57,647 bases of DNA from Ignavibacterium sp. (GCA_020354005.1 CP070637.1:2182633-2240279); one strand, 5' to 3'. Counted from the first letter of the stretch, positions 17,660-27,818 are shown. The notes: a model not told the origin generated them from the letters alone. Made by a program: numbers and translations.

Positions 17660-18435
17660 TATTCGGGAATCTCAAAAAGATCGTCTTTTAATCCTGTATT
17701 AATTTCAATCTTCTCGATATTTAGTTTGATAGTCTGTACTCCTAATGTTTGTGTTATTTTAAATGGATATTTGAATTCCCCGACCTCGCGGTAATCTTCA
17801 TACAAAGATTCTTGCTCAAAGATTCCCTGTGGAGTTTTAACACCTTTTATTTCTTTAATTTTCAATCCGGTCTTAACCTCATAATACTGGTTCCAATTTG
17901 TACTGTCGTTCATGTTCATACTAATGTTATAACACCGCACACTATCAATAATTTCCATTCCAATTAATTCAGGCCGTACTCCATATAACTCCGGATTGAG
18001 GAGAAAATTCATCTGTGCTTCAATCTTTAACTTATCGAGCTCGTTCCCTCCTAATTCAGATTTTTGTTCCCCCATAATCATTACACCTTGTTCGCCATCA
18101 AAGATAATAGTTTGCTTAATTGTTTCAGCAGTAATTTCCTGTCTTAGCTTACTCGGCGCTTTTTGTTTAACAACAATGCTCAGTTTTTTACCCATTGTTG
18201 TACCGCTCATACTTGTACTACGGTCTTCTATGGTTTCAATCTGTTCCCTTCCTCCAATTGCTTTTAAATATTTTTCAATAACATCATCAGCACTTAATTC
18301 AATTTTGGTTGAATCTTCAACAATATTTTCATTGGCATAACTTTTAACCCTGTCGCTATCCATTGGGAATGATGAGCACAAGTATATTGTGCAGACAAAA
18401 ATCATTTTTATTTGGTAAGTATTAATGCCTATCAA
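17659..18435 (-). CDS. LolA-like exported protein
   Basis: A protein of up to 258 residues with a hydrophobic N-terminal export segment and a LolA/LolB-type fold pattern: VIEKYLKAIGGREQIETIEDR near residue 50, then alternating beta strands ending IEINTGLKDDLFEIPE. Such proteins bind lipid or lipoprotein acyl chains in the periplasm; this one is only loosely related to LolA. The start is uncertain. A TTG at 18435 has AGAGA about eight bases upstream and supplies a Lys before the hydrophobic segment; an ATG at 18405 would give a shorter n-region. It is followed by the HAD gene with a TAATG overlap. Confidence 0.65.
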   Translation of the reverse strand: MIGINTYQIKMIFVCTIYLCSSFPMDSDRVKSYANENIVEDSTKIELSADDVIEKYLKAIGGREQIETIEDRSTSMSGTTMGKKLSIVVKQKAPSKLRQEITAETIKQTIIFDGEQGVMIMGEQKSELGGNELDKLKIEAQMNFLLNPELYGVRPELIGMEIIDSVRCYNISMNMNDSTNWNQYYEVKTGLKIKEIKGVKTPQGIFEQESLYEDYREVGEFKYPFKITQTLGVQTIKLNIEKIEINTGLKDDLFEIPE

Positions 18436-18622
18436 GTGATAATCTCTTTGCCAATCTGTTATTTTTACTTATTTATTTTCTTCAAAAATAACAATTATTG
18501 TACTCTGATTAAATTTTAGCTAAGAGCAATGATGGCAAAATATTTGTGAAGTTTGATTGTTAAATAAATATTCTTTTAGTTTTGAACTCATTTATACAGA
18601 ATTTGGGTATCTTCCTGACTAG

Positions 18623-19957
18623 ATGAAGAAAGTATTGGTTCTTGGCGCCGGCAGAACAGCCACTTCTTTAATATCCTACCTTTCAAAACAAGCTGAAAAG
18701 CAAAACTGGCAGATTACTGTTGCAGATCAATCCCTGGAACTAGCACAACAGAAAACGGCAGGACTTCCAAGGGCAAATGCTATTAGTTTTGATGTTTTTG
18801 ATGTCTACCAGCGGGGCAAGGAAATTTCAAAAGCTGATGTTGTTGTCTCACTCCTCCCGGAAGATCTCCATTTTCATCTTGTAGAAGACTGTTTAGAAAA
18901 TAAAGTACATCTGGTAACAGCCTCTTATGTATCCGATGAAATGAGAAGTTATCATGAAAGCGCCATAGAATCACATGTTATTCTTCTAAATGAAATGGGC
19001 CTTGATCCTGGCATCGACCATATGGAAACAATGAGGCTAATTACAAGGATAAAAGACAAAGGCGGAAAGATTCTTTCATTAAGATCGTTTGGTGGTGGAC
19101 TGATAACTCCCGAAAGTGATGATAATCCCTGGGGTTATAAAATAACATGGAATCCGATGAACGTTGTAATTGCCGGAATGGCGAGTGCAAGGTACGTTAA
19201 AGACGGCAAATTGAAAATTGTTCCTTATAACAGGTTATTTCTGGATACTGAAATTGTGGACGTCGAGGGTGTAGGAAAGTATGAAGCTTATCCTAACAGA
19301 GATTCTATAAAGTACAGAAAAATTTATCACTTACCGAAACTTCCGAATGTTTACAGGGGTTCCCTTCGAAAAAAAGGTTTCTGTAAAGCCTGGAATGCAT
19401 TGGTTAAAATCGGACTTACAGATAATAGATATATAGTTCCTGAGTCTCAGGGTTTGACATATGAAGATTGGTTATCAATATATCTTACTCATAGAAATGG
19501 TGAGACAACTAAAGAGGCATTAAAGGATTTCCTAAATGTGAGTAATAATAGTGATATAATACAAAAGATTGAATGGCTTGGTTTATTTAGTAATAAGAGG
19601 GTAAGGTTAAAGAATGCAACACCTGCAGATATACTATTGGATCTCCTTAAGCAGAAATGGGTGTTTAAAAAGACTGACCGCGATATGGTTATCCTCCAGA
19701 CCGAGATTGAGTATCAGCTAAACGGTCAAAAGGAAAAGATTATTTCATCTTTTGTACTAAAAGGTGAAGATTCGGAACATACAGCAATGTCAAAAACTGT
19801 CGGTCTTCCGCTCGGTATTGCTGCCAATTTAATTTTGAATAATCATATTAAGGAACGGGGAGTCATAATCCCAATACATCGCGATATATTCAGACCGGCA
19901 TTAAAGGAACTATCAAATCTTGGTATAACACCTACGGAGAGAGTTACAGAAATTTAA
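18623..19957 (+). CDS. Saccharopine dehydrogenase (glutamate-forming type)
   Basis: A 444-residue NAD(P)-dependent enzyme equivalent to the C-terminal half of eukaryotic AASS (and yeast Lys9). It has a Rossmann start VLGAGRTATSLISYLS, the segment VVSLLPEDLHFHLVEDCL, and the family blocks NEMGLDPGIDHM and YEAYPNRDSIKY. It would cleave saccharopine to glutamate and 2-aminoadipate semialdehyde. The reverse-oriented neighbour at 19975-21333 matches the other half of AASS, which makes a saccharopine route of lysine breakdown likely. A reductive, synthetic direction cannot be excluded from sequence alone. Confidence 0.88.
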   Translation: MKKVLVLGAGRTATSLISYLSKQAEKQNWQITVADQSLELAQQKTAGLPRANAISFDVFDVYQRGKEISKADVVVSLLPEDLHFHLVEDCLENKVHLVTASYVSDEMRSYHESAIESHVILLNEMGLDPGIDHMETMRLITRIKDKGGKILSLRSFGGGLITPESDDNPWGYKITWNPMNVVIAGMASARYVKDGKLKIVPYNRLFLDTEIVDVEGVGKYEAYPNRDSIKYRKIYHLPKLPNVYRGSLRKKGFCKAWNALVKIGLTDNRYIVPESQGLTYEDWLSIYLTHRNGETTKEALKDFLNVSNNSDIIQKIEWLGLFSNKRVRLKNATPADILLDLLKQKWVFKKTDRDMVILQTEIEYQLNGQKEKIISSFVLKGEDSEHTAMSKTVGLPLGIAANLILNNHIKERGVIIPIHRDIFRPALKELSNLGITPTERVTEI

Positions 19958-19974
19958 GAACTGCTGTTTTTTAA

Positions 19975-21333
19975 CTATCCAGCAACAAATTTCTGCATAT
20001 AATCATACTCTTTCGCAAATCTTCCCTTCCACAAAATTACAGCGCGTTTAATTTCAGGTGCCAGTTTAGATTTGCTTAATGGTCTCTTATAATTGGCAGT
20101 TATTATACTTTGTAAGAATGGATACAGGTCGCTGCTGAATTGCTCAGAAGCATCAGCTGAGAATTCGCACGGTAAATTTGTAACTGCCATCACTGCAATT
20201 CCACTGCCTTCAAAGCCATCCTTTATTTTACCGTTTGCCGGATTATACATAAATACAGGATTATTAATCCAGGTTTCTTTTGAAAATTCTATTGAGCCAT
20301 TCGGATCACAAGTAATATCGCCAATAACTTTTAATGTTTTATGTTTTTCATAAATCTTTTTCATCAATGCCGTTGTTATTGTTCTCGGGTATTCAGGTGA
20401 CCACGTTATGCAGTTCATCACGACGGCAATGTAAGGAAGAATAACGTCGAGGTTAGATTCAATAAATTTCGGATTTTGAGCGTAGTAGTTTCGTACCTCT
20501 GCTGAATTGAAAGTTGCAAACTCTTCATCGGATATCGTTGCATTCTTATTTAATTTATAAATATCTTTTCTGCCAATATTAAATGCATATAACTTATTCC
20601 TGCTGCCGTTGTCATAGACTTCCTTAAGCTGGTCAATCGTAATATCTTCGTGAGGCATTATATCAAACATTTCGCGTGCGCCCTTTGCGGTTTTTCCTGT
20701 ACCTAAAAAACATACAATTATCGGCGGCAGTTTTTTAGGAGTTCCTTTTGATCTTATCCTTGCAGCAACATGTTCGAGTTTTCTTTTTGCTTTTTTTAGC
20801 TGCTCCTCTTCAATTGATTGTGTGATGGATTCAAATGGATTGTGAATGCCTTTTATTTTTAATCTTTTCCCAAGGGTCCATAAAGTATCAACCATTCCGG
20901 CATAACCGGCATTATAAGTAAATGCCGTTATCAATCGGCTATTCTCATCATTGCAAATAAGTTCATAATCTATAACTGTTGAATGGTTTTCAGCAAAAGT
21001 TTTTAACATTTTCTTGTTTTTAATTTGCCCCTTGTGAGTGTGCGAAAAAAGGTAGTATGCTTTATGTGGTAAAATTCTGCTTGAATGAATTTCCTTTAAT
21101 CCGAATATAACATCTGCTGAGGATAAATCCTCACTAATTTCAACTCCGGCCCGTCTATATGCAATATCCGGAAAGATTCTTTTTACTTCACCATTTTTTG
21201 GATTAACTGCTGGTTGAATGATTAATTTATGACCCCATTGTACAATCTGCTTTGCATATTTGGGAGTAATTGCAACACGTTTCTCACCCGGCTTACTTAA
21301 TCCTTCACGCATTATTCCAATAATATTATGCAT
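19975..21333 (-). CDS. Lysine-ketoglutarate reductase-like (saccharopine-forming) enzyme
   Basis: A 452-residue protein of the alanine dehydrogenase/PNT-like group that matches the N-terminal LKR half of AASS. Visible blocks are GIMREGLSKPGEKRVAITPK at the start, AYYLFSHTHKGQ around 110-121, IDYELICNDENSRLITAF, and PIIVCFLGTGKTAKGAREMF as the nucleotide-binding loop. It would condense lysine and 2-oxoglutarate to saccharopine. Length fits the LKR half (about 450 residues). It converges on the saccharopine dehydrogenase gene with a 17-base gap, so the two steps are encoded by separate, oppositely transcribed genes. Confidence 0.82.
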   Translation of the reverse strand: MHNIIGIMREGLSKPGEKRVAITPKYAKQIVQWGHKLIIQPAVNPKNGEVKRIFPDIAYRRAGVEISEDLSSADVIFGLKEIHSSRILPHKAYYLFSHTHKGQIKNKKMLKTFAENHSTVIDYELICNDENSRLITAFTYNAGYAGMVDTLWTLGKRLKIKGIHNPFESITQSIEEEQLKKAKRKLEHVAARIRSKGTPKKLPPIIVCFLGTGKTAKGAREMFDIMPHEDITIDQLKEVYDNGSRNKLYAFNIGRKDIYKLNKNATISDEEFATFNSAEVRNYYAQNPKFIESNLDVILPYIAVVMNCITWSPEYPRTITTALMKKIYEKHKTLKVIGDITCDPNGSIEFSKETWINNPVFMYNPANGKIKDGFEGSGIAVMAVTNLPCEFSADASEQFSSDLYPFLQSIITANYKRPLSKSKLAPEIKRAVILWKGRFAKEYDYMQKFVAG

Positions 21334-21523
21334 AGGTTACTTGCGGGATATTTATTCTGTATGGAAGACTATTTGTTGATTCAATCTTGCCCTCAAATTT
21401 TCAATATAATCGATTTGGTTTTTTAGAGTATGTATCTAATAACTGAATCCTTGTTTAAAGTGGTTCCTATCATTAAGAATTTCATTATAATTGTACCAGT
21501 TACTCAAATTTATTAACTCATCT

Positions 21524-23935
21524 ATGCTAAAATTCGCAGGCGCTCTCTTTTTCATTATTTTCTGCACAAGTTTGTCTGCCCAGCAATATTCTATTAAGGG
21601 GACTGTCAAAGATAAGGAAACGTACAAAAATTTGGGTTATGCAAATATCAGGGTTGCCGGTACAACCATGGGCACTGCAGCAAACCTTCAGGGGAGTTAT
21701 GAACTAATACTCGATGCTGGATCTCACACTATTATTGTTTCCTATATAGGATATTATTCTGACACTGCTTATGTTGATCTGAAAAGTGACATTACCAACC
21801 TCAATTTTATGTTAGAGCAAACAGAGGTAATCTTGCCTGAGGTAGTTGTGCTTCCGGGAGAAAACCCGGTGCTGGAGATTATCCGCAAAGCCATAGAACG
21901 GAAGCACGTCAGAAATACAAATCTTAACAGCTACGAATTTGATGCTTACACGAAGGGAATCGTTAGAACCGAAGAGGAATTAGTTGGAAAGGGCGGACGT
22001 GTATCAACCGGTATTGGCAGTACCGATACAACGGGATTAAAGATAACCGGCATACTTGAAAACCAGAGTAAGGGCTACTACAAAAAACCTAACGATTTTA
22101 AGGAGATAATAATTGCACAAAAACAGAGTGCAAACTTTCCTCCAACACTAAATGTATTAACGGGCGGCAGGATTATTCAGAATTTTTATGAGGATGATGT
22201 AAGATTTTTGGGCGGAGATCTGCCCGGACCAATTCAGGATGATGCGCTCGATTACTATCATTATTACTTAGAGCAAACATCCGGCAGGGATGATGAGAAA
22301 ATCTTCAAAATATATATGTACCCAAAAAGTCCCCAAGATCCCGGATTTGTTGGAAGTATTTATATTACCGACAGCACCTATAATCTTGTTAAAGTAGATT
22401 TACGAATTAACAGGGCGGCAAACGTTGGAGGCATATTCGATACAATAAATATCGTACAGCAATTTTCAGATTATAATGATTTTTTTATGCCTGTAGATTA
22501 CCACCTTCTTGTAAAGGCCAATGTACTTGGTTTAGTACGTATTGGATTTGAACTGAACTCGGTGCTATATGATTATAAAATTAATCCGGAAATTGATTCC
22601 GATCAGTTTAGTAAGGCGATAGTAACAGTGCTGCCTGCTGCTGATAAGAAGGATTCGTTATATTGGGCAAGCACGATTACCATTCCAAACACGCAAGAGG
22701 AAGATGTTGCATATAGAAGAATTGACAGTGTTAGCAGTATTCCACTTACGTTCTGGGATAATTTTTCCTGGTTAAATACGCGTACTTATATAAATGATCA
22801 ATTTGCCGTAAGCGGACCGTTAACAATTTACCGCCATAACAGGATAGAAGGCAGCGCACTTGATTTTACATTCTATTTAGATGAAGCTTATGATAGAAGA
22901 CTAAATTCATATCTTGATTTGTCTTATGGTTTTTCAGATGAAAAATTTAAAGCAGATTTTTGGGGCGAGTATCTTCTTGGCAATTACCGCACGTACGGAA
23001 TAACTGTAAGAGCATTTGACAAATTGAAAATCCTATTCGGGGAGTCTGATAGTTACGGCGAGCTTACAGCCACCATACTTGCATTGTTTTTTAAAGAGGA
23101 TTTTAGAGATTATTATTATACAAAGGGATTTGATATTACAATTGAGGGCGAGATAGCACCGGTACTTGGAATGAGTCTTGGTTTTACCAATCATACAGAT
23201 AATAGCGCAACTACAAATACTGACTTCTCAGTTTTTAATAAGAGCAGAACCTTTAGACCAAATCCACCCGTGTTTGAAGGAAAAATAAACGCACTTACCG
23301 CCGGATTTAGTTTAGACTTTAGAGATTATATTGAAGACGGTTACTTTAGAAGAAGAACATCACAGGGCGGCTCCTTTTTTTTATTCTCAGGCGATGTAAC
23401 ATTTTCAAATGCAGATTTGCTTGACAGCAAGTTGGATTATACAACTTATAAACTTCACAGCGACGGATTCATCCGAACATTTCGGTCAGCAAGTTTAAAC
23501 TTTCGGTTCTTTGGGATGCTAAACGAGGGTCCTCTTCCATACCAGGACTTATATTCGCTGCCAGGCAATATTGATTATCTTTCAAAACACGGCACATTTA
23601 GAACCTTACAAATAAATGAAGTACTGGGAGAAAAGGTTATAACATTAAACTTAGAGCATCAATTCAGGGATGAGCTTTTCAGAATGCTAAACATTCCGGG
23701 ATTAAAAAACTGGGAAGTTACGTTAAACCTGTTCTTAAATATTGCTTTATCCCAAGTTGAAGAAGAACTGGAAGCAAAATATCCCGTTCCTATCAAACAA
23801 TTCCCTCATCCGTTTTATGAAATTGGTTTTGGATTGGGGCAGGGCATAATACCAATGCAGCTGGAATTTGCCTGGAAGCTCAATTACAGGGATGGAAATA
23901 ATTTTAGGGTAAGTTTGAATGCGTTTGTTTTTTAG
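21524..23935 (+). CDS. DUF5686 outer-membrane protein with carboxypeptidase-like domain
   Basis: An 803-residue envelope protein. A signal peptide (MLKFAGALFFIIFCTSLSA) precedes a carboxypeptidase-regulatory-like domain (IKGTVKDKETYKNLGYANI, about 24-105), then the DUF5686 body with VLEIIRKAIERKH near 122-134 and a long C-terminal region rich in alternating aromatic strands ending in VSLNAFVF, which indicates an outer-membrane barrel with a terminal Phe. The family is widespread in Bacteroidota; its function is unknown. The ATG at 21524 is preferred over a TTG at 21491 because it begins the signal peptide cleanly. Confidence 0.85.
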   Translation: MLKFAGALFFIIFCTSLSAQQYSIKGTVKDKETYKNLGYANIRVAGTTMGTAANLQGSYELILDAGSHTIIVSYIGYYSDTAYVDLKSDITNLNFMLEQTEVILPEVVVLPGENPVLEIIRKAIERKHVRNTNLNSYEFDAYTKGIVRTEEELVGKGGRVSTGIGSTDTTGLKITGILENQSKGYYKKPNDFKEIIIAQKQSANFPPTLNVLTGGRIIQNFYEDDVRFLGGDLPGPIQDDALDYYHYYLEQTSGRDDEKIFKIYMYPKSPQDPGFVGSIYITDSTYNLVKVDLRINRAANVGGIFDTINIVQQFSDYNDFFMPVDYHLLVKANVLGLVRIGFELNSVLYDYKINPEIDSDQFSKAIVTVLPAADKKDSLYWASTITIPNTQEEDVAYRRIDSVSSIPLTFWDNFSWLNTRTYINDQFAVSGPLTIYRHNRIEGSALDFTFYLDEAYDRRLNSYLDLSYGFSDEKFKADFWGEYLLGNYRTYGITVRAFDKLKILFGESDSYGELTATILALFFKEDFRDYYYTKGFDITIEGEIAPVLGMSLGFTNHTDNSATTNTDFSVFNKSRTFRPNPPVFEGKINALTAGFSLDFRDYIEDGYFRRRTSQGGSFFLFSGDVTFSNADLLDSKLDYTTYKLHSDGFIRTFRSASLNFRFFGMLNEGPLPYQDLYSLPGNIDYLSKHGTFRTLQINEVLGEKVITLNLEHQFRDELFRMLNIPGLKNWEVTLNLFLNIALSQVEEELEAKYPVPIKQFPHPFYEIGFGLGQGIIPMQLEFAWKLNYRDGNNFRVSLNAFVF

Positions 23936-23948
23936 TGTTTATAATTAG

Positions 23949-23968
23949 CACCTGACTTAAGTCAGGTG
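23949..23968. repeat. Perfect 20-bp palindrome, GACTTAAGTC core
   Basis: CACCTGACTTAAGTCAGGTG is perfectly self-complementary and lies between the convergent DUF5686 and PP2C genes. It is followed by TTAGCAGTTTTTC, so it could end transcription from the left. It shares the core GACTTAAGTC and flanking TTAGC/GTTA with the palindrome at 53020-53039, so it belongs to a dispersed repeat family. Confidence 0.75.
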
Positions 23969-23979
23969 TTAGCAGTTTT

Positions 23980-26352
23980 TCACTTCACCTTCATCACAAC
24001 AAAAGTAATATCATCCTGCTGGTGTGTTCCGGCTTGCCAATCATCTGCTGCATTACATAACTCATCAATTATTTTTTTAGAAGGTTGAGTTGCAGCATTT
24101 CCAAATATCTCTTTTGCTCTTTCATAGTCCAGTATTTCTTTCTGCTTGTTAAAAAGTTCAGGAAAGCCATCTGACATTAACAGTAAAGTATCTCCAGTCG
24201 AGAGGGTGGTCTCTTTTTCTGCATACTCAAAATCTTTAATTCCGCCAAGCGGCATTGCCTGCAATCTTAGTTCTTCTACATATCCCTTTTTCTCTCTGTA
24301 AATAAATACTGGGGGCATTCCTGCAGAGGAGAAGATAAGTTTGCTATCTTCAATCTTTGCTAAAAGCATTGCCATATAAAGATTACCGAGATTCATATCT
24401 CTTATGATAGAATTACACTTATTAAAGAAGGGAACGATATTGGTCTCCGCTGCCTCCGCACTAAATAAACCCTTTATTGTTGCAACCATAGTACCTGCTT
24501 TCATACCGTGCCCGGTTGCATCTCCAACTGCCACGGTAAGTGTTCCATTGCTGTTGTACTTGAAATCATAATAATCTCCGCCAACTTCCGTTGCTGGTTT
24601 CATATATGCTGCTATATCTAAATTTTTAACCGTAGGGACTTCACTTGGAAGCATTGATAGCTGAAGCTTTCGTGCTTCTTCAAGCTCTTTTGTTTTTCTT
24701 TCGTTGTCCGCCTCTAATAGTTTTCGTGCAAGTTCTTCATCCTTTGCTTTTCTTTCCTGTTCAATAGTTTTTTGCGAAAGCTCTTTAACCTGAACTAATT
24801 GTTTTTCAAGATCTTTATTGGTATCAGATACCTTCTTTGAAAGGTTAATTGAAACTGTAATGGCAAGGAAAACTAAACCGTAAACGTACACAAGAAAAAT
24901 CCCAAACAGTGGACGTACAACCTCTGTGATTATAAGAATCTGGTAAGTGAAGAAAAATAATGCAACTATAAACCCGACTCCTATCATCCAACCCCATCCC
25001 CATGCTTCTTTTCTAATCAACGATCTGATTACTACCCTGAGAATTTCTAATGAAAGTATTATTGCATATATGTAAAAAGCATATTGTATATACTCATTTC
25101 TACCAATAGGTAAGATAATAGTATGTAATACAAATAGTGTAGAAACGGTGATAAAAATAAGTGAGTACCGGGGTATTTTAAAATAAGTACTTGCATATAC
25201 TGTGAGCAATCCGAAAAGGATTGCCGTCTGAACGGCAATAGAATTTATAATTGCAATATCAATGGCCGTTAGTATTGAATGAACAAAATTACCTTGTCTA
25301 TCCGTATAAATACCAATTGCAAATGAGAGCATTGAGATTGAATAGAGTAAATTTTCTTTTGCTTTTGGATAGAAGACAAAGAGCAGCAGATGCATTATCG
25401 CAAATGCCAATAAAAATGCACTGAATGCCATCTGGATAATAGATGCCCGGCGTACGTATTCGATGCGGGAAGAAATAAACATATCAAGTTTCCCGATAAC
25501 AGCGAAGAATCCAACCGGAACATCGTATCTAACTATCTCCTCAGCAACAAAATTTGAATAACGAACTGCAATTACATGTGTTCCGTTTTCTTTAAATACA
25601 ATATGTCTTGGAGTTCTACCCAGGTAGGTAACTTCGGATTCTTTTGAATCGCCCACCTTTCCGTATTTATATAATAGCTTTCCATCTAAATAGATTTCAG
25701 CAGCACCAGTGCAAGAAAAGACAAAGCCAAATGGCTGGCCCCATAGGGAAGAGTCAACTAAAATATAATTTCTGAACCAGATGTTCCCAGTCCAGTCAAG
25801 CTTTTCGAAATCTTCTTTATTTAGAAAGGGATTAATCATTTCCCAATTGCTGTCATCAAAAGAGGGAGCAGCCCATGCAGTATCATCTCCAATTTTGTAT
25901 TTCCAATCTTCATAAAGATCAATTTGTCCGGCTTTATTCTTTAACCTTTCGGGGGAGAGAACTATTTTTCGTTTAACCAGACCCCGCCAACCGGGTAAAG
26001 AGTATTCGAGTGTTGCATCTTCTGTTACGACGTGCACAAAGTTTGGGTATTCCATTCCGGCTGAATCAACAGCTTCTGTCATCCAGCCCCCTAGCGTAAA
26101 TTTGAATTCCAGAGTGTCTCCAGTTTCTGCTGTTGTCTCAAAGCTCCATCGATGGTCTGTTAACTTTTCCATTGGTAACATCTCATTCCAGTTCCCCAGG
26201 TGGTCTGTATTGCCGGCTATATAAACCTGTGAGTCATCAGGAAGCGTTTTAGCTTCTGCAATTATCAAGATGGTTTTTGATTGAGCGGAAATTATGGTTG
26301 ATGTAAAAAGGAATAAGAGAAGAATAATTAAATGATTTAATTTTAATTTCAT
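23980..26352 (-). CDS. CBM20-7TM-PP2C (SpoIIE-type) phosphatase
   Basis: A 790-residue membrane signalling protein. After a signal peptide (1-23) comes a starch-binding CBM20-like domain (about 26-115, VYIAGNTDHLGNWNEMLPM), a galactose-binding-like jelly roll (about 145-275), seven transmembrane helices (about 305-510), a Glu/Lys-rich coiled coil (about 512-565) and a SpoIIE-type PP2C domain (about 575-790). The phosphatase has the metal-binding EVGGDYYDF and VAVGDATGHGMKAG segments and ends with QQDDITFVVMKVK. It should sense an extracytoplasmic ligand and dephosphorylate a partner protein, often an anti-sigma antagonist; no such partner is adjacent. Confidence 0.87.
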   Translation of the reverse strand: MKLKLNHLIILLLFLFTSTIISAQSKTILIIAEAKTLPDDSQVYIAGNTDHLGNWNEMLPMEKLTDHRWSFETTAETGDTLEFKFTLGGWMTEAVDSAGMEYPNFVHVVTEDATLEYSLPGWRGLVKRKIVLSPERLKNKAGQIDLYEDWKYKIGDDTAWAAPSFDDSNWEMINPFLNKEDFEKLDWTGNIWFRNYILVDSSLWGQPFGFVFSCTGAAEIYLDGKLLYKYGKVGDSKESEVTYLGRTPRHIVFKENGTHVIAVRYSNFVAEEIVRYDVPVGFFAVIGKLDMFISSRIEYVRRASIIQMAFSAFLLAFAIMHLLLFVFYPKAKENLLYSISMLSFAIGIYTDRQGNFVHSILTAIDIAIINSIAVQTAILFGLLTVYASTYFKIPRYSLIFITVSTLFVLHTIILPIGRNEYIQYAFYIYAIILSLEILRVVIRSLIRKEAWGWGWMIGVGFIVALFFFTYQILIITEVVRPLFGIFLVYVYGLVFLAITVSINLSKKVSDTNKDLEKQLVQVKELSQKTIEQERKAKDEELARKLLEADNERKTKELEEARKLQLSMLPSEVPTVKNLDIAAYMKPATEVGGDYYDFKYNSNGTLTVAVGDATGHGMKAGTMVATIKGLFSAEAAETNIVPFFNKCNSIIRDMNLGNLYMAMLLAKIEDSKLIFSSAGMPPVFIYREKKGYVEELRLQAMPLGGIKDFEYAEKETTLSTGDTLLLMSDGFPELFNKQKEILDYERAKEIFGNAATQPSKKIIDELCNAADDWQAGTHQQDDITFVVMKVK

Positions 26353-26460
26353 ACTAAACTCCAGCGCTGTATAAATCTATACACAATCTCTATAATATTA
26401 ACACTTAAAAATAAAGAAGGTATCAAGTTATAAGAAAAGTAATTTTTATTATGTTATCAG

Positions 26461-27810
26461 CTACTTCATCAGCAGATTTATTGACGATGAAATATCATCG
26501 ACCGGCTTAATTGAAATTGTATGTTTTTGTTTAGATTCTTTTACATTTCCGGAAGGGATCAATATTTGCTTGAATCCCAACTTCTCCGCTTCAAGGATTC
26601 GTTTTTCGATGCTGTTTACGTTTCTTATCTCACCACCCAGCCCAACTTCTCCAACTACAACGACGGAATTATCAATCACTTTGTCAAATAAGCTTGATGC
26701 TATACTGCAGCATACTGCAAGATCAACAGCGGGTTCGTTTATCCGAACTCCTCCAGCCATGTTAACAAAGATGTTATTTGCAGATACTCTTAACTTTGCT
26801 CTTTTCTCCAGCACTGCCAGCAGAATTGAAAGGCGCCTCTGATCAAATCCGGTTGATACTCTCTGCGGATAACCATAATTGGATGGTGTTACCAATGCTT
26901 GCACTTCGAGAAGTATCGAGCGAGTTCCTTCAATACTTGAGGTGACAACAGAGCCCGGCGCTTTTCTTTCGCTGCCGTCTAAAAATAATTCGCTTGGATT
27001 TTTTACTTCGTGTAAACCATCTTCGCGCATATCAAATATTCCGATTTCATTCGTACTGCCGAACCTGTTTTTTTGTGCTCTTAACATTCTAAAGGAATGA
27101 TTTGGTTCTCCCTCGAATTGAATTACTGTATCAACAATATGTTCCAGAATTTTAGGCCCGGCAATCATTCCCTCTTTTGTTACGTGCCCGATAATAATAA
27201 TGCAAAAATGTCTCTTCTTTGCTTCCTCCATTAACAAGGAAGTGCATTCCCTTATTTGAGTTATTGTGCCGGGTGCATTCTCAAGTTCAGTGCGATACAT
27301 TGTTTGGATTGAATCGATTACAATTACTGCCGGAGACACTTTGTTGATTGAGGCAAGTATGTGTCCCATATCGGTTTCGGGAAAAACAAAAAAGTCATCC
27401 GATTTTAATTTTAACCTGGCAGCACGCAGCTTTATCTGTTTATCGGATTCCTCTCCGGTAACATAAAGAACCTTTTGGTTTATCTTTGATGCAACTTGCA
27501 TTGCAAGAGTGGATTTTCCGATCCCCGGATCGCCGCCGAGTAAAATGACAGAACCTGGCATTAATCCTCCACCCAATACTCTATCGAATTCTATTATCCC
27601 TGTTTTTATTCTTTCCTTTTCATCCGCAGATATCTCATCAATCTTTGATACTACAACCTTAGTTTTTGCTGTAGTAACTTTTCTTTTAGATGACTCAATT
27701 ATCTCTTCAGTAAAAGTGTTCCAGCTATCGCATTCAGAGCACCTGCCAAGCCATCTGAGCGATTCATAACCACAATTTGAGCATATATATTTTATTCTTG
27801 TTTTACTCAT
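26461..27810 (-). CDS. radA: DNA repair protein RadA (Sms)
   Basis: RadA is a RecA-like ATPase that drives branch migration of recombination intermediates. The 449-residue protein has a four-Cys zinc finger (Cys10, 13, 24, 27), Walker A GGDPGIGKST (92-101), the RadA-specific KNRFG motif (247-251) and a C-terminal Lon-like domain with NIFVNMAGGVRINEPAVDLA. All features are intact and the length is normal. It is a single gene, separated from alaS by two palindromic repeats. Confidence 0.96.
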   Translation of the reverse strand: MSKTRIKYICSNCGYESLRWLGRCSECDSWNTFTEEIIESSKRKVTTAKTKVVVSKIDEISADEKERIKTGIIEFDRVLGGGLMPGSVILLGGDPGIGKSTLAMQVASKINQKVLYVTGEESDKQIKLRAARLKLKSDDFFVFPETDMGHILASINKVSPAVIVIDSIQTMYRTELENAPGTITQIRECTSLLMEEAKKRHFCIIIIGHVTKEGMIAGPKILEHIVDTVIQFEGEPNHSFRMLRAQKNRFGSTNEIGIFDMREDGLHEVKNPSELFLDGSERKAPGSVVTSSIEGTRSILLEVQALVTPSNYGYPQRVSTGFDQRRLSILLAVLEKRAKLRVSANNIFVNMAGGVRINEPAVDLAVCCSIASSLFDKVIDNSVVVVGEVGLGGEIRNVNSIEKRILEAEKLGFKQILIPSGNVKESKQKHTISIKPVDDISSSINLLMK

Positions 27811-27818
27811 AGCTCTTC

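Noticed and set aside
18458-18492. GTTATTTTT-N17-AAAAATAAC inverted repeat between the LolA-like and saccharopine dehydrogenase genes
   Set aside because: Nine-base arms made almost only of A and T are expected by chance in this spacer; no independent support as an operator.
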